Assembly (NCBI GenBank): GCA_029706075.1
Contig: JAINUG010000039.1
Coordinates: forward strand, 1,573,501 to 1,637,500
DNA length: 64,000 bases
Source: Aldrovandia affinis
Lineage: Eukaryota; Chordata; Actinopteri; Notacanthiformes; Halosauridae
Direction: 5' to 3'
The notes under the pieces are model-generated. The model worked only from the letters and a program-made list of their open reading frames with translations. It did not search any database and was not told the DNA's origin. The stretch's first letter is position 1. Each line of letters begins with the position of its first letter. The translations under genes were made by a program, and so were the position numbers. Positions 32,201-42,632 of the stretch are shown in pieces.

Positions 32201-34756
32201 TATTAAGGGTGATTTGATGGGGTCTTCGTAAAGAAAGCATAATGCCTTTGTAAACATTGTTAGCATTCATATACAATTTCGAACGTCAATGGTTTGGTCT
32301 TTACACAACTCAGTCAGTCAACTGCCATGCAATGCACCTCATATATACCTTTTAGAAAATGCATATCAAAGATATGATAGAAGTTTTTGCAGAGAGATGT
32401 AACTTAAGCCACTGACAAGACTCCTTTCTGATGTGCCTGGACTATTTCGAGTCAGAACCTGACAACAGTAGTGGTGATCGCATCATTATTTCCATACTAA
32501 CGGCAACAAATGTATCACTCTGTCATACTGCTGCCACTGTGTGAAGATATCATTGTCGGTATGCTCGCTTAGATACGCTCACTCTTCACACAGGGTGTAG
32601 TCAGATTGGACATGAGCTCCTCACGCACAACAACAACAACATATTTCAATTTCCTCAATACAAGCTAAGAACTCCTGGAAACAGCTCTCCATACACTTGG
32701 ACAGTTTTGAGCAAAAATAAAGAAATCTCCTTGATATTGTTTCTCTCTTTCTTAGATTTTTCTTACCGCCAGCTTCTACCACAGTGCGGCTGTGTGAAGT
32801 TAAGCCTGTTCTCTTTCCCCAGTGCAGCCCCGTTCCCACCTCTGCACACTGTGTCTCTCAGCAGTAAGCCCACTGCCATTCGCTGCTACTTTTCACCCTG
32901 CTCTTAATCGCTGTAAAAGTCTGTGACTGACTTTAGCAGAGGTACACACAGGCTGTGGTGCCACACTTGGGTTTTGGACAGTTGTTTCTACTCTAAAGTC
33001 TGTTGGGCATTGAATTATTTAGCAATATCCATACGAGGACTTGGAATCGTTCAGGGCGCTCTGGTTTCATCTGTTGGATACTTGCGAGAATGCTCCTTGG
33101 CTCCTTCCGCGTGATTAGAACTGACGTTCGCCGCAGTTAGCCATGTGCTCACTCCGTTCTGTTCCAAATGTGCTGGGCTCAATAAGGCTGTCTGCGAGTT
33201 AAGCTGTTGTCACATGAGCTTATTTATGGGATGCAAAATAGTCCTCTAAACCCAGGATACATTTAGCCATTAGGAGAAATATCTGTGTGTTCTAAAAACA
33301 AATAGTGTCCTTATCTGAAAGACAATAGTTTGAATTGAATGAGCATTCAATGAGCAACTTTGACTTCCAGATTATTATTCTTTTTTTCCCTCTACCAAGG
33401 CATTTTGGTGATTGCTGGACCCACAAACTGTGTTTGTGAAGAAAAATAACACTTGCAGTTGATTGTGAGTCAAAGTAAAGGCGAATGAATTTGATCCAGG
33501 CCAATGTGTCACACAACATGATGCACATTGATTGACACATCACGCTATAATATCAGGGGATCCTGCGTGGATTTATACTTGCCAAATTAGACATTTCCAC
33601 CAATAGAACCCTCTAGTAAAAACAAAGAAATAGGAGGTATAATTGGCCACTAAATTGGGACAAAAAAAACTGGACAAAATCAGAAACAACATTTTTTTTT
33701 AAACATGCCTGAATGGGAGAAACAAACATCATTTCTAGAAGGTGCAATTATGACTTGACACATCCTTAAAAAATCATCTTACAACTACATTTTCTGGTGT
33801 GCCAATAGCAATCAAAAGCCCACTGGGAAATTGAGAACAGAGTAAATCTACAGTATGTCAAATCCTTAAAAAATGGTTTAATGATGCTATCAACAATAAC
33901 TTAAATTAGCTTTTTATTTTATGCCAATATTAACTTACTACCCTGCCATTGCCTTCTCAATGTAAGACTTGGAACTGTCAATGTCCTTTTATTTTGTTAA
34001 CGATTAGCTGTCCCATGAATTTCCTCAGCTCTGTAATGCCAGCCAAACTTGATGCAACCTCAAATTATACAAGTATGAGTGCACTTGTTTTCTATAATGT
34101 ATAAAAACCATTAAAACCAGGTGTCTCTGCCTATTCAGCAACGAGCTATAACAGCAGGATATGGAATATTCTGTTTCACTTGCCAACATGTCAGTTTAAA
34201 GAATAAATAAGCTTACCTGAATTACCCGAGTTCAGTGGTCTGAGCCTATCTGCTTGATCCAAAAAAAAATCAGTGTATGTGAGTGTGAGCATGGATTCTC
34301 TGCTTATGAGCCATCTATATCAGTCCAGGTAAAACCAGACCGGACCAACCCCACCCCAGACCATCCACAGAACTACCCTATGGATGGAGAGTCTGAGGTA
34401 TACTGGATTTGAAAACTGTGTTTTCTCCCATTCATGTGGTCTTCAGGGAATCCTGTAAGTGTTGTGATAGACACGCAGGGAGTAATCTCCTGTGCTCCAG
34501 TGATTATGACATTCATACCAGGGTCTGACAGAGCCCCAGTGCCTGCCTGCCTGCCTCCTGCAAGCATCGAATTTCCTTGTACTTGCCAAGCAGCTTGGTG
34601 AGGAGGTGAACACTGTGCAGGATTACTGGGCTTATCCGTCCGGAGGCAAAGCCATGAAGTTACAGGTACGGTATGCAGCTGCCAACAATGTCTATTGCTC
34701 TATTACTGCACTGATCTCTTGGGCGAACAATGATTGATCATACCATGTATTAATGC
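32201..34756. other. Non-coding interval
   Basis: Unique AT-rich sequence. 33632-33690 (TATAATTGGCCACTAAATTG, GGACAAAAAAAAC) is a likely SINE family B tail remnant. A GCCTGCCTGCCTGCCTCC run lies at 34541-34558. Confidence 0.4.
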
Positions 34757-34819
34757 ACATTGTGTAAGTCGTTCTGGATAAGAGCGTCTGCTAAATGCTT
34801 AAAACTTAAAGTGTAAATG
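34757..34819 (+). repeat. L2/SINE stem-loop tail, solo
   Basis: TGTAAGTCGTTCTGGATAAG then AGCGTCTGCTAAATGC and AAAGTGTAAATG. Only the 3' tail of family A is present. A Tc1-like element inserted immediately after it, at its TA. Confidence 0.8.
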
Positions 34820-34821
34820 TA

Positions 34822-35537
34822 CATTTTCGGTCAAAAGTTTTAGAACACCCCCATTTTCCAGTTTTTACTGAAATTTAAGCAGTTCAAGTCCAGTGAATAA
34901 CCTGAAATGGTACAAAGGTAAGCGGTAAACTGCCAGAGGTTTAAAAAAAAGGTTACCAAAAACTGAAAAATAATTCAGTTATTTAAGGCCCTTTTCAGAG
35001 AACAAGTAATGGGTTAACATGGGTTAAAAGTCACTCTGTGCAAGTCGCCGACTCTGGATCCCCGCAAAAGAACCCCAGACCATCACGCTTCCTCCTTCAT
35101 GTTTGACAGTTGGTGTCACACACTGAGGAACCATCCTTTCACCTACTTGACAACCTACAAAAACCTGTCAAAATTTCAAGATTTCAAACTTTGATTAATC
35201 GGTCCATAAGACCTTCTTCCAGTCTTCAGTAGTCCACTGGCGGTGCTTCATGGCCCAGGCAAGCCAGAAACTTGTCTTCTGATTTTGTTGTGGCTTTGGG
35301 TCTGCCAGACCTCTTCCTGTCACAGTTTCCTCCAGTTTCCAAGTGCCTTTTGATGGTGTAGGAAACTACTCACTGGCAAAAAAAAAGTAGTTTTTGGTAA
35401 CCTAAACTTTTTTTTTAAACCTCTGGCAGTTTATCGCTTACCTTTGTACCATTCCAGGTTATTCACTGGACTTCAACTGCTTAAATTTCAGTAAAAACTG
35501 GAAAATGGGGGTGTTCTAAAACTTTTGACCAGTAGTG
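34822..35537 (-). mobile_element. Tc1-like element with long inverted repeats, internally deleted
   Basis: It is flanked by TA on both sides (34820-34821, 35538-35539). The two ends are long inverted repeats of about 150 bp: GGTCAAAAGTTTTAGAACAC through CTGCCAGAGGTTTAAAAAA on the left matches the reverse complement of the right end almost base for base. The outermost bases of the left end (CATTTTC) have diverged from CACTACT. The interior holds minus-strand transposase remains. At 716 bp it is about half an autonomous element. Confidence 0.88.
34995..35365 (-). pseudogene. Tc1-like transposase remnants
   Basis: Two separated minus-strand pieces are readable. Near 35330 there is an N-terminal segment with LETGGNCDRKRSGRPKATT (end of the paired-like domain and the GRPR-like AT-hook). 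Near 35035-35160 there is GERMVPQCVTPTVKHEGG followed by SVMVWGSFA, the usual central catalytic region. The parts between and after are deleted or frameshifted, including the Glu region. Confidence 0.75.
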
Positions 35538-35539
35538 TA

Positions 35540-36304
35540 AGTGCAGAAAATAAAAGCTAATTCCCTCAACAATACACAATTTGAAAAACAGTGGCAATCA
35601 GTGACAATTCAACCAAGTTCTAAAGAGCCAATGCTGGCGACCCCTGATACAGAGGACCTTCTCAAAGCTGTGTTTTATTCGATTACAGATGACAGCACCT
35701 GCTCTAATCAAGCACTGAGAAATCGACAATTGACAATTTATGGCCGCAAGCATGATCCACCTGATCCCAGGGCAAAGCCATGCACTGCGGACAGCTCTTA
35801 TAATGGATAGGCATATAGTATGTGTTAATCCCCTGATGGTTAAAGTCAACAGCTCGGCCTGCCAATTTTAAAACTTGCTGATGGTGTGAAACAGAACCTG
35901 GAAGTCAAGACGATTAAGTCACGGACAGCGAATATCTAAATTTGATGAAGAATCACGGCTCTTCTAATACCAATGTAAACATAGATCTAAGCGGTGGGAT
36001 TATGGTGAGATGTTAAAAGCTTAGTTCCCATACACCCTGAGTCTGTTTGATGTGGTTTGAGTTTGTATTGACTTCATGTGTAGGAAACTACCCTGAAGCA
36101 TTCCCATAATCCATGGTCTAGAGAGGAATACAATCTGGAAAATTCTCAAAAAAATGTTTTCCTCTGTTTTTAAATAACTGTGAAAAGCTATATTTTCTCA
36201 TTTGCTGTTACCAAACATGAACAAATAAGGAATTTGCTGAATACACTGAATGGTCATTCAATTGGATACCATTTTGGCCATTCAAGTAGGAGAGCAAGGA
36301 GAGC
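35540..36304. other. Non-coding interval
   Basis: Unique sequence. The 89-codon open frame at 35541 has no recognisable domain. Confidence 0.4.
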
Positions 36305-36345
36305 CCTGGTTAAAAGCGTCTGCTAAATGTTTACAATGTAAAATG
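36305..36345 (+). repeat. L2/SINE tail fragment
   Basis: AAAAGCGTCTGCTAAATGTT followed by TGTAAAATGTAA. The left arm of the stem-loop is lost (GGTTAAAAGCG). It directly abuts the dispersed repeat that follows. Confidence 0.65.
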
Positions 36346-36590
36346 TAATCAAAATGGATTTGTGTAGCGCATTTGACAAAACCTTTGCCACAATATGCTT
36401 TACAGCAGACCCTGAACCCCCACAAAAGCAAGCCTAGGGCAACAGTGGCATGGGAAATCCCTTGATTGAACAAATAGGTACAGACCTTAATAGGAACCAC
36501 ACTCAGGAGGGGGAGTCCATTGTTTGGCTCAGGGTCTGAGTTTGTAATGACCAAAAATGGTCTATCAGTCACTATACAAACTAATTCATT
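36346..36590 (+). repeat. Dispersed repeat, copy 2 (TGTGTAGCGCATTT type)
   Basis: Second copy of the repeat at 4918. They share AGCGCATTTGACAAA, CACAATATGCTTTACAGCAG, CCCCCACAAA(A/G)GCAA, CAACAGTGGCA and GGGTCTGAGTTTGTAATGACC. Differences are spread out, with one short gap. Confidence 0.75.
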
Positions 36591-37763
36591 AAGTTAATAT
36601 GGTGTCATCCAATAAACCGAAACAGTATTCATGGCATCTTTAACCTGGAAGTTAAGTTCTCTGCTGACAGAGGATTTAATTTGACAAATCTACACTATGG
36701 TTTGAGAAAGGGGCTACCACTTTGCCCCCATTTCCAGGTAGAGCTTCTAGACCGTGGAGGCATAAATTCTACAAATCATTAAAATAACGCCAGCATTTTA
36801 AAATATGTAAATACAATTTTGCAATGTGACTTTAGTCACAACTTGTTGAATAGCATTGTCTTTTACAAGCTGTTGTGGAACAAAAGGGAGGTCTTACCCT
36901 GAAAGTGTGCTGCAAAAATAAAAATGGGGCAAAGAGGGAGTTCAACGAGGTAAATTACTGTATAAAGAGCCACAGGTACTTCATGTTCTGTGCTTTTTCA
37001 TGCATCACTTTAACTGCATGTCAAATTGGCTTCCTCTTGGTTTCTGTGGTTTTGGCAAACGTCAAAGCAGCTGGAAAGCCTCCAAAAATATGCATTAATT
37101 TACACGTCGCTAAGCAACAGTATCCGTTTTCTTCAGGATGAGCGTCACGATAAACTTTTCGCACGCAGCACTCCTTGATCTCTGAGGTAGGAAGTGTGAC
37201 CTAAAGCATGACATTTTATGTATTCACCTACTGGTCTTTCTTTTATGATGAATGTTGCTCCATGACCCCCTGCTGCTCTCTCGCTCTCTGAGGCATCGCC
37301 CCCTTCCTTCTCCTCAATGCGCTGTGGATTTCTCACTTCCAATGGTTGCTTTTGACTCGGGTTTGGCTGTAGAGGAATGATGCATTCGATTTTTGAAAAA
37401 GGGAAACACATGGACATCCCATCTGTCCAAGTGAACTACAATGGGGCCTGCTATTGTTGCTTAAGGGGCAGTGCTGCCTTAACTCTTTCAACCCAAGTGA
37501 CGCCCTGTGGTGTTCTAAATTACTAGTCATATTTCCAGTACAATATCTCAGGCATTTTGAAAGCAAGCACTCTTTTCTTTTCTTTGTACTTGTCACTTTG
37601 AGCGACATGCATCTGGGATGAATCAGGCGTGATCTTGACACTTTATCATGTCAGCAAAGAGCGCCCCAAATTCCTCTGGTCGCGCAGGTAGGGGTTATTC
37701 AGGGCCATGGCGAAACAGATAAGTTCGAAAAAGTGATGTCATTTATTTGAATTCTTATTCGAA
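36591..37763. other. Non-coding interval upstream of candidate gene
   Basis: Unique sequence. Just before the candidate start there is GTGATGTCAT (37731-37740), a CRE-like site, and AT-rich DNA. No TATA box is clear. Confidence 0.35.
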
Positions 37764-38998
37764 ATGGCTCCAAAGTAAGGATTGACAAAAAGATGGATGC
37801 TAAAAAGGCATTAGATTAGATTCTTTCCTCCAGTGACGGATCTGGAAAGGAGATGAAGAATGATGTTTCTTTGGCATGGATCCGATTGAAGAGAATGTCA
37901 GGTGAGTTTACTTATTTATCGTTTGGGCCCTATATTATTCTATGCGATTTCTACAGTTTTTTATTTTTCTTTCAGTACGTGGGTATAATAAAATGTGACG
38001 CTACATATGATGGAATCCGCATCTTACTGCTCCAAATGTCCTTGTGCATACAACATTTTCTCAATGACTGGTATTGAATAATATGCAGTAGTCTGCCAAT
38101 GACGGAATAAATAAAGCATTACACGGAATGGTGTTAGCTGACAGGTAGGAGGGACAGGTATGAAATGAGCAACCTAGTCTCGTGGGATATACGCAGCTCT
38201 GACCACTTTTGCAGAACCAGAATTACGTGCTCACGGGTACACTTTGCCGCAGTTTCGAAAATTAGCCGATTTCACCACCTTCGCTCACATACCGTCAGGT
38301 ACATATCGCTCGCTAGCTTTGTGCTTATTAAGTAATTCATGAATTAGCCAAAGGTTTTATTTTTTTAATTATTTTACTGTAGCCAAATCCATAACATCAG
38401 TGGCCTCTGCCTCTGCAAGTAACCCACAAGATGTAGATCTTGGTAAGCCATTTTTATTTGATTTAATCCCCTTTGCTCTTAGCTTTATGGTTTTCAGGCA
38501 GCTACCCACACCCCCCATGTGTATCTTACCTTTGGCAGTTTCGCCCTTAAGCCTGTCTATATATATATTTAAAAATAATTTCAGTAATTTTCAGATGAGC
38601 TGCTGAACTATTACAAAAATGTGTTCACCTCCCCATTACTTCTAATGAGTCACATTTAAAATGTATTTGGTTATACTTTGTGTCGACGATAAGGCTGTAA
38701 ATTGTATAATTCCAGCAATTACAAGCACATCTGTGGCTTCAACAAGCGAACATTTGTTCACAGATGTAGATGCACAGTGGGCTATTGGTAAGTCTTCTCA
38801 CATGACATTTTTTTTTCAAAGTCCTTTTTGTATGGCTCTCTGCTCACATCCAAGCATCATGGATTTACTCTAAAGTGTTATAATTATATAATAGTGTTAA
38901 ATCTACGCATTTGCCTCACAGAATATGAAAAGATGAAAATGTATATTTCAGAAGTAGTTGACACTGTCAACAAATGTTTAAACCGTTGTGGATGTTGA
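37764..38998 (+). CDS. Candidate six-exon gene, unknown product (about 123 aa)
   Basis: Proposed exons: 37764-37774, 37834-37901, 38215-38298, 38383-38442, 38716-38787 and 38922-38998 (TGA at 38996). Each acceptor follows a pyrimidine-rich or T-rich tract (for example TTTCCTCCAG, CACTTTTGCAG, TTTACTGTAG, TAATTCCAG, TGCCTCACAG). Donors are GTAAGG, GTGAGT, GTACAT, GTAAGC and GTAAGT. All five junction phases agree, and every exon is open in the shared frame. The lengths of exons 3-5 (84, 60 and 72 nt) are multiples of three. The start has a fair Kozak context (GAAATGG). Predicted landmarks are LAWIRLKRMS, RAHGYTLPQFRKLADF, a Ser/Ala/Thr-rich middle, and a C-terminus KCLNRCGC with a possible prenylation-like CGC end. 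No membrane segment or known domain is recognised. The first intron is only 59 nt, so the true start may instead be Met at 37853. A pseudogene or chance cannot be excluded. Confidence 0.45.
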
Positions 38999-39441
38999 GC
39001 CCTATATACATAAAATTTAGAGGGTAACAAATTCTATATTTGCACACATACCAGGCCTTTTTGAAAACTTCCAAATATAGATGAAGTGACTATGTTTCTA
39101 CAGGCATATTATCTACAGTGTTATCACGACAGCTCTGCTGCAGTTCTTGCTATTGTAGTGGTGGCTACCATTTTCACAAGATCATTGTGAGTGCTGAGCA
39201 CATACTCTGTTAGGCAATAACACATTGTCTTTACTGCTGTTGGATGGTGTTTCAAAGTGTTACGGTAGTTCTGGGATGATGTTCATGCTCAATCTCCTAG
39301 AGCATACATATAAGTGATAGAACATTGCTATATTAAGAGAAGTAAGATTACATTGTTGACATACAAACAACCACACATAGTATTGTGATAATCCATAGAT
39401 TGTTTAATGATAACACATTATTGACTCTTAAGAAAATATAC
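38999..39441. other. Intergenic gap between convergent candidate genes
   Basis: AT-rich. A CATAAA poly(A)-like signal lies about 15 bp after the + gene stop (39010). ATTAAA on the minus strand near 39405 could serve the minus-strand gene. Confidence 0.3.
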
Positions 39442-40127
39442 TTAACTTCTTGGTCTTTTTTTGGCCTTTTGGCCCTGAGGATCAGTCATGCTGGCTCCCT
39501 CTTTCTGGCCACTGATGGCAGCCCCCGGACCAGCGATCTGGCCAGCGGTCTCTTCTGGGCCGGCAGTCTCCTGGTGGGCAATCTCCAGGCTGGTAGTTTC
39601 CGGGCCAGCTGTCTCCTGGCCCGCGGCCTCCGGGCCGGCGGTCTCTGGGCTGGTCGTTTCCGGGCCAGCTGCCTCCGAGCCAGCTGTCTCCAAGCCTGTG
39701 TTTTCCGGGCCAGCGGTCTCCTGGCCTCCAGTGGCCTTCTTTTTCTTCCTCTGAAAATGATATTAAAGACATGACAGACCTCATACACTCTGAAAAATCA
39801 AACACATTTGCCCAAAGTTTTGCAATGCCGCTTTATGCCGTATAGCCCATGCCTAACTATTGCTACCATGATAAAGTGGCATGAAATGGCCTTGCGAAAG
39901 CTGGTGAGTGACAAAGACAGTCTAATATTGACAATACTATTGATTTAAACATTACAGCTGTGTTACTTTTTGAACAAAAAGCAACACTAAATGTCTATTA
40001 CCAATCTATGTCCAAAGTAGTTTCATTCCCAGCCCGGAAAGTGACAACCGAGTGAGGCTGTATCTTACCGAGCATTCTGGATTTGCATAATCATGAGGGA
40101 AGCGCTGCGCCGCAGAAACTGCGGTTT
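39442..40127 (-). CDS. Candidate gene 3' exons with ETAGP-type repeats, unknown product
   Basis: The terminal exon is proposed at 39750-39442 (minus), after the acceptor ATCATTTTCAG, encoding 102 residues and a stop. It starts RKKKKATGG, continues in five-residue repeats such as ETAGP and ETTSP, and ends KAKKRPRS, so both ends are basic. The preceding exon is proposed at 40127-40069. It ends at a good donor (GTAAGAT) and joins in phase to give RFPHDYANPECS before the basic start. ATTAAA follows the stop by about 35 bp. Further 5' exons were not found. All three minus frames through the 15-bp repeat are open; I prefer this one for its basic ends and in-phase upstream exon. A non-coding minisatellite remains possible. 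Confidence 0.35.
39490..39735. repeat. Degenerate 15/30-bp minisatellite
   Basis: Variants of GTCTCCGGGCCAGC, about 15 bp each, run through this stretch in 15-16 degenerate copies. Because the period is a multiple of three, open frames occur on both strands. Confidence 0.85.
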
Positions 40128-40184
40128 CTATTGGTTGAATATGTAGAGGACAGAGCCAACAGTTTGGACATTAACAACATTCCT

Positions 40185-40356
40185 CAAAACTATCTCCACC
40201 TGTAGATCCACCTGCACTCGAATTCTGATTGGTTGAGAAAACAGGCGACCGCCCTTCGGTTTTCGAACGCAAAAGGTCCTGTTTTGTCCAGGCTCAGAGT
40301 AGCGAAGCGCTATGAAATTGAGGCTATGTCCAAAGTAGATTGAATTTGGGCCTTAG
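40185..40356 (+). repeat. 172-bp direct repeat, copy 1
   Basis: This is identical, as far as I can read, to 41881-42052. It runs from CAAAACTATCTCCACC to TTTGGGCCTTAG and contains ATTCTGATTGGTTGAG (inverted CCAAT). Copy 1 stops exactly at the left border of the piggyBac-like element. Confidence 0.95.
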
Positions 40357-41874
40357 CCCTCTGAGGTCCGTGCTAAGCTTTTAGATGTTTTTTGATTTTG
40401 GCATGGTCTGATATTTATCTCAATTTCATCAATTTAACACACACTTACTCCAAAGTGTTTGATATTTTTATTTGAAGGACAATCACAGCTACATTTGTAT
40501 GCCATCAACAGTTTGGTCAGTATCATATGCAGCTTGTAAATAGATCTACAAACACACAAGTTAAAAATAGTTAATTTTTCTGCTGTCACAAAAGTTGTGA
40601 AAGCACACACTAAACTATAGTGACGAATTGTTTTGCCAATGTGCGTTTGTTCATCAAGGTCTTGGTTATGTAAGGGTGTGAAAACAGTTTAGCACATCTG
40701 AGATCTAAATAGCTAAAAACCTGTTTTATCAGAACTGGTCACATTTATTTCAGGCTGTGGGAGGGCTAAATGCTAAATACCTGAATATTCATTATTCATT
40801 GTCCACACCTCTAAGATCTGTCAGATGGGCCATCTCACTGGGCCATCAGTGTTATATTCTGAGTTCCTGTTCTGTTGTTTTTTGGTCTTTGTTTATTTTT
40901 CATTCAGTCCTTATTCATTATTCTTTATCCAGTATTGCATTTTCCCTGTTCTGTCACGTTCTGCTCCCTGTCTGTCCTTTTTCCGTTTATTTCGAGATCC
41001 ACTCCTTGTCTTGTCATGCACTTCGGGAGTTTATAGGCTACTTTTCGGGTTTTTTCCGCCTTCGCTTATTATCTCGTTTTCTTCCTTCTTACTTTCTAGA
41101 TTGCACTTTGTATATATTAGGTAGATGTGTATAGTACTAACCAACTAATCTACTAACGTTAGGGATTTCGATTAAGTTACTAACACGTGGAATATGTTTG
41201 GCGTCACAAGACGCGGAATTCATATATTTTCACGAGTATTTGAAAACAAGCGAAATAAATAACATTTTAGGCTGTTTGAAAAGTATTCTTCCATAGATCT
41301 TGTGTGCATATTGCAATTTGTTACGTTGCAACACGCGGAATATGTAGTCACAAGATGCGGAATTCATATATTGAATATATATACGAGTATTTGATAACAT
41401 GGCAAATCAAATATAGTTACTTACTCTTCGTCAGTTATTGTCTTAAATCGCTTTTCATCAATACTCTCAAACACTGCAGCGCAGAAAATCTTTCCATCTT
41501 GAATAAAATTGTATGTCTGTATAAAATCTTGCTTCAAATTGTTGGGACAGTTTATGTGTTACGCGGCGTTTTCACACATGGCCCCACGCCCCCCCACACA
41601 CCTCGCCGAAACTCGCCCTAGTTACCATGTCAATAGAAGGGGGACGTTACTACCAGGTAAAAAAGAGAGTAAAAGGCAAGGTTTACTTTTGGTCTAATTA
41701 ACCTAATTTAAAAAATCCCATTTGATTTGCCAGTGCTCAAATCGGAAAGTCGCGATTCTAAGGTTTCTGTCAATGTTTTTGTCGCGTGTGTATGATAAAA
41801 TATCGCGAAGTTAGAAATAGTAATATACTTTTATTGCTGCTGGGAGCGGCGCCGCTCCCGTCGACCTCAGGGGG
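40357..41874. mobile_element. piggyBac-like non-autonomous element
   Basis: The left end CCCTCTGAGGTC follows TTAG (40353-40356). The right end, reverse complement CCCCCTGAGGTC, is followed by TTAA (41875-41878). TTAA targets and CCC-starting ends are piggyBac features. Just inside the right end is the 18-bp perfect palindrome GGGAGCGGCGCCGCTCCC (41842-41859), a feature I recall from fish members of this group. The 1518-bp interior has no transposase. The frames near 40757-41134 are hydrophobic and unremarkable. It contains an internal two-copy repeat (about 41181-41260 and 41327-41410). Confidence 0.65.
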
Positions 41875-41880
41875 TTAACA

Positions 41881-42052
41881 CAAAACTATCTCCACCTGTA
41901 GATCCACCTGCACTCGAATTCTGATTGGTTGAGAAAACAGGCGACCGCCCTTCGGTTTTCGAACGCAAAAGGTCCTGTTTTGTCCAGGCTCAGAGTAGCG
42001 AAGCGCTATGAAATTGAGGCTATGTCCAAAGTAGATTGAATTTGGGCCTTAG
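41881..42052 (+). repeat. 172-bp direct repeat, copy 2
   Basis: This is the second copy of 40185-40356, starting six bases after the element's right end and running into unique flank (ACTACTGG). Such a long perfect duplication is not a normal piggyBac target duplication. Confidence 0.95.
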
Positions 42053-42624
42053 ACTACTGGTGTGCTGCCCCTATCAGGACCAGAGAATATGAACTACAGT
42101 GGGATCAGAGGCAATACAAAGACCTGCACCAGCACAACGCTGGTTGGTGGTTTAATTCTACCAGAAGAGCTACGACATGTCTTCACCCATCAATTGAAAA
42201 ATATACAAATGTCACAATAATGTCTGTCTAAATTCATATTATTGATCCTGACCCCCATCCTTCACCCATCAACATTGTCTACAACACAGATTAAAGCCAG
42301 CAACACCCTATGTTAGACAGTGCCACAGATCAGAAGACTAAGAACAGAGAGTCATACAAAAAGGACTTGGGAAAACAATGTTAGATGTGAGAAGACTAAC
42401 CTGCTGTGCATCTGCAAACTGATATTTACTGCTATAGAGCTTGTAAGTCATGTGGTTACTTCCCGGTATTTATGGACTGATGTAATGCTTTTCAATGGGA
42501 ATTATCCCTAATATATCCCTTTGCACATTTTGTTAGGGGAGTTATTTTAAACTGAAAACTGTAAAAACAAATTAAATTTAAATAAAACAATTCAAATTAC
42601 AGCTGAAATTAGTTGGAAACGATA
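42053..42624. other. Non-coding interval
   Basis: A 59-codon open frame follows the repeat directly (YWCAAPIRTREYELQW, stop near 42231) after a possible acceptor CCTTAG, but no good donor or partner exon was found. Confidence 0.3.
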
Positions 42625-42632
42625 TACTAGAG

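Noticed and set aside
37977-38077. Alternative exon after the acceptor TTTTTCTTTCAG
   Set aside because: It has a good acceptor, but joining it to the 37901 donor gives a frame that does not connect to the downstream exons; the skip to 38215 keeps phase.
40757-41134. 125-codon hydrophobic + frame in the piggyBac-like element
   Set aside because: No DDD transposase motifs; T-rich sequence gives Phe/Leu/Ser-rich frames by composition.
42053-42231. 59-codon frame after the second 172-bp repeat (YWCAAPIRTREYELQW)
   Set aside because: The possible acceptor lies inside the duplicated repeat, and no donor or partner exon with matching phase was found.
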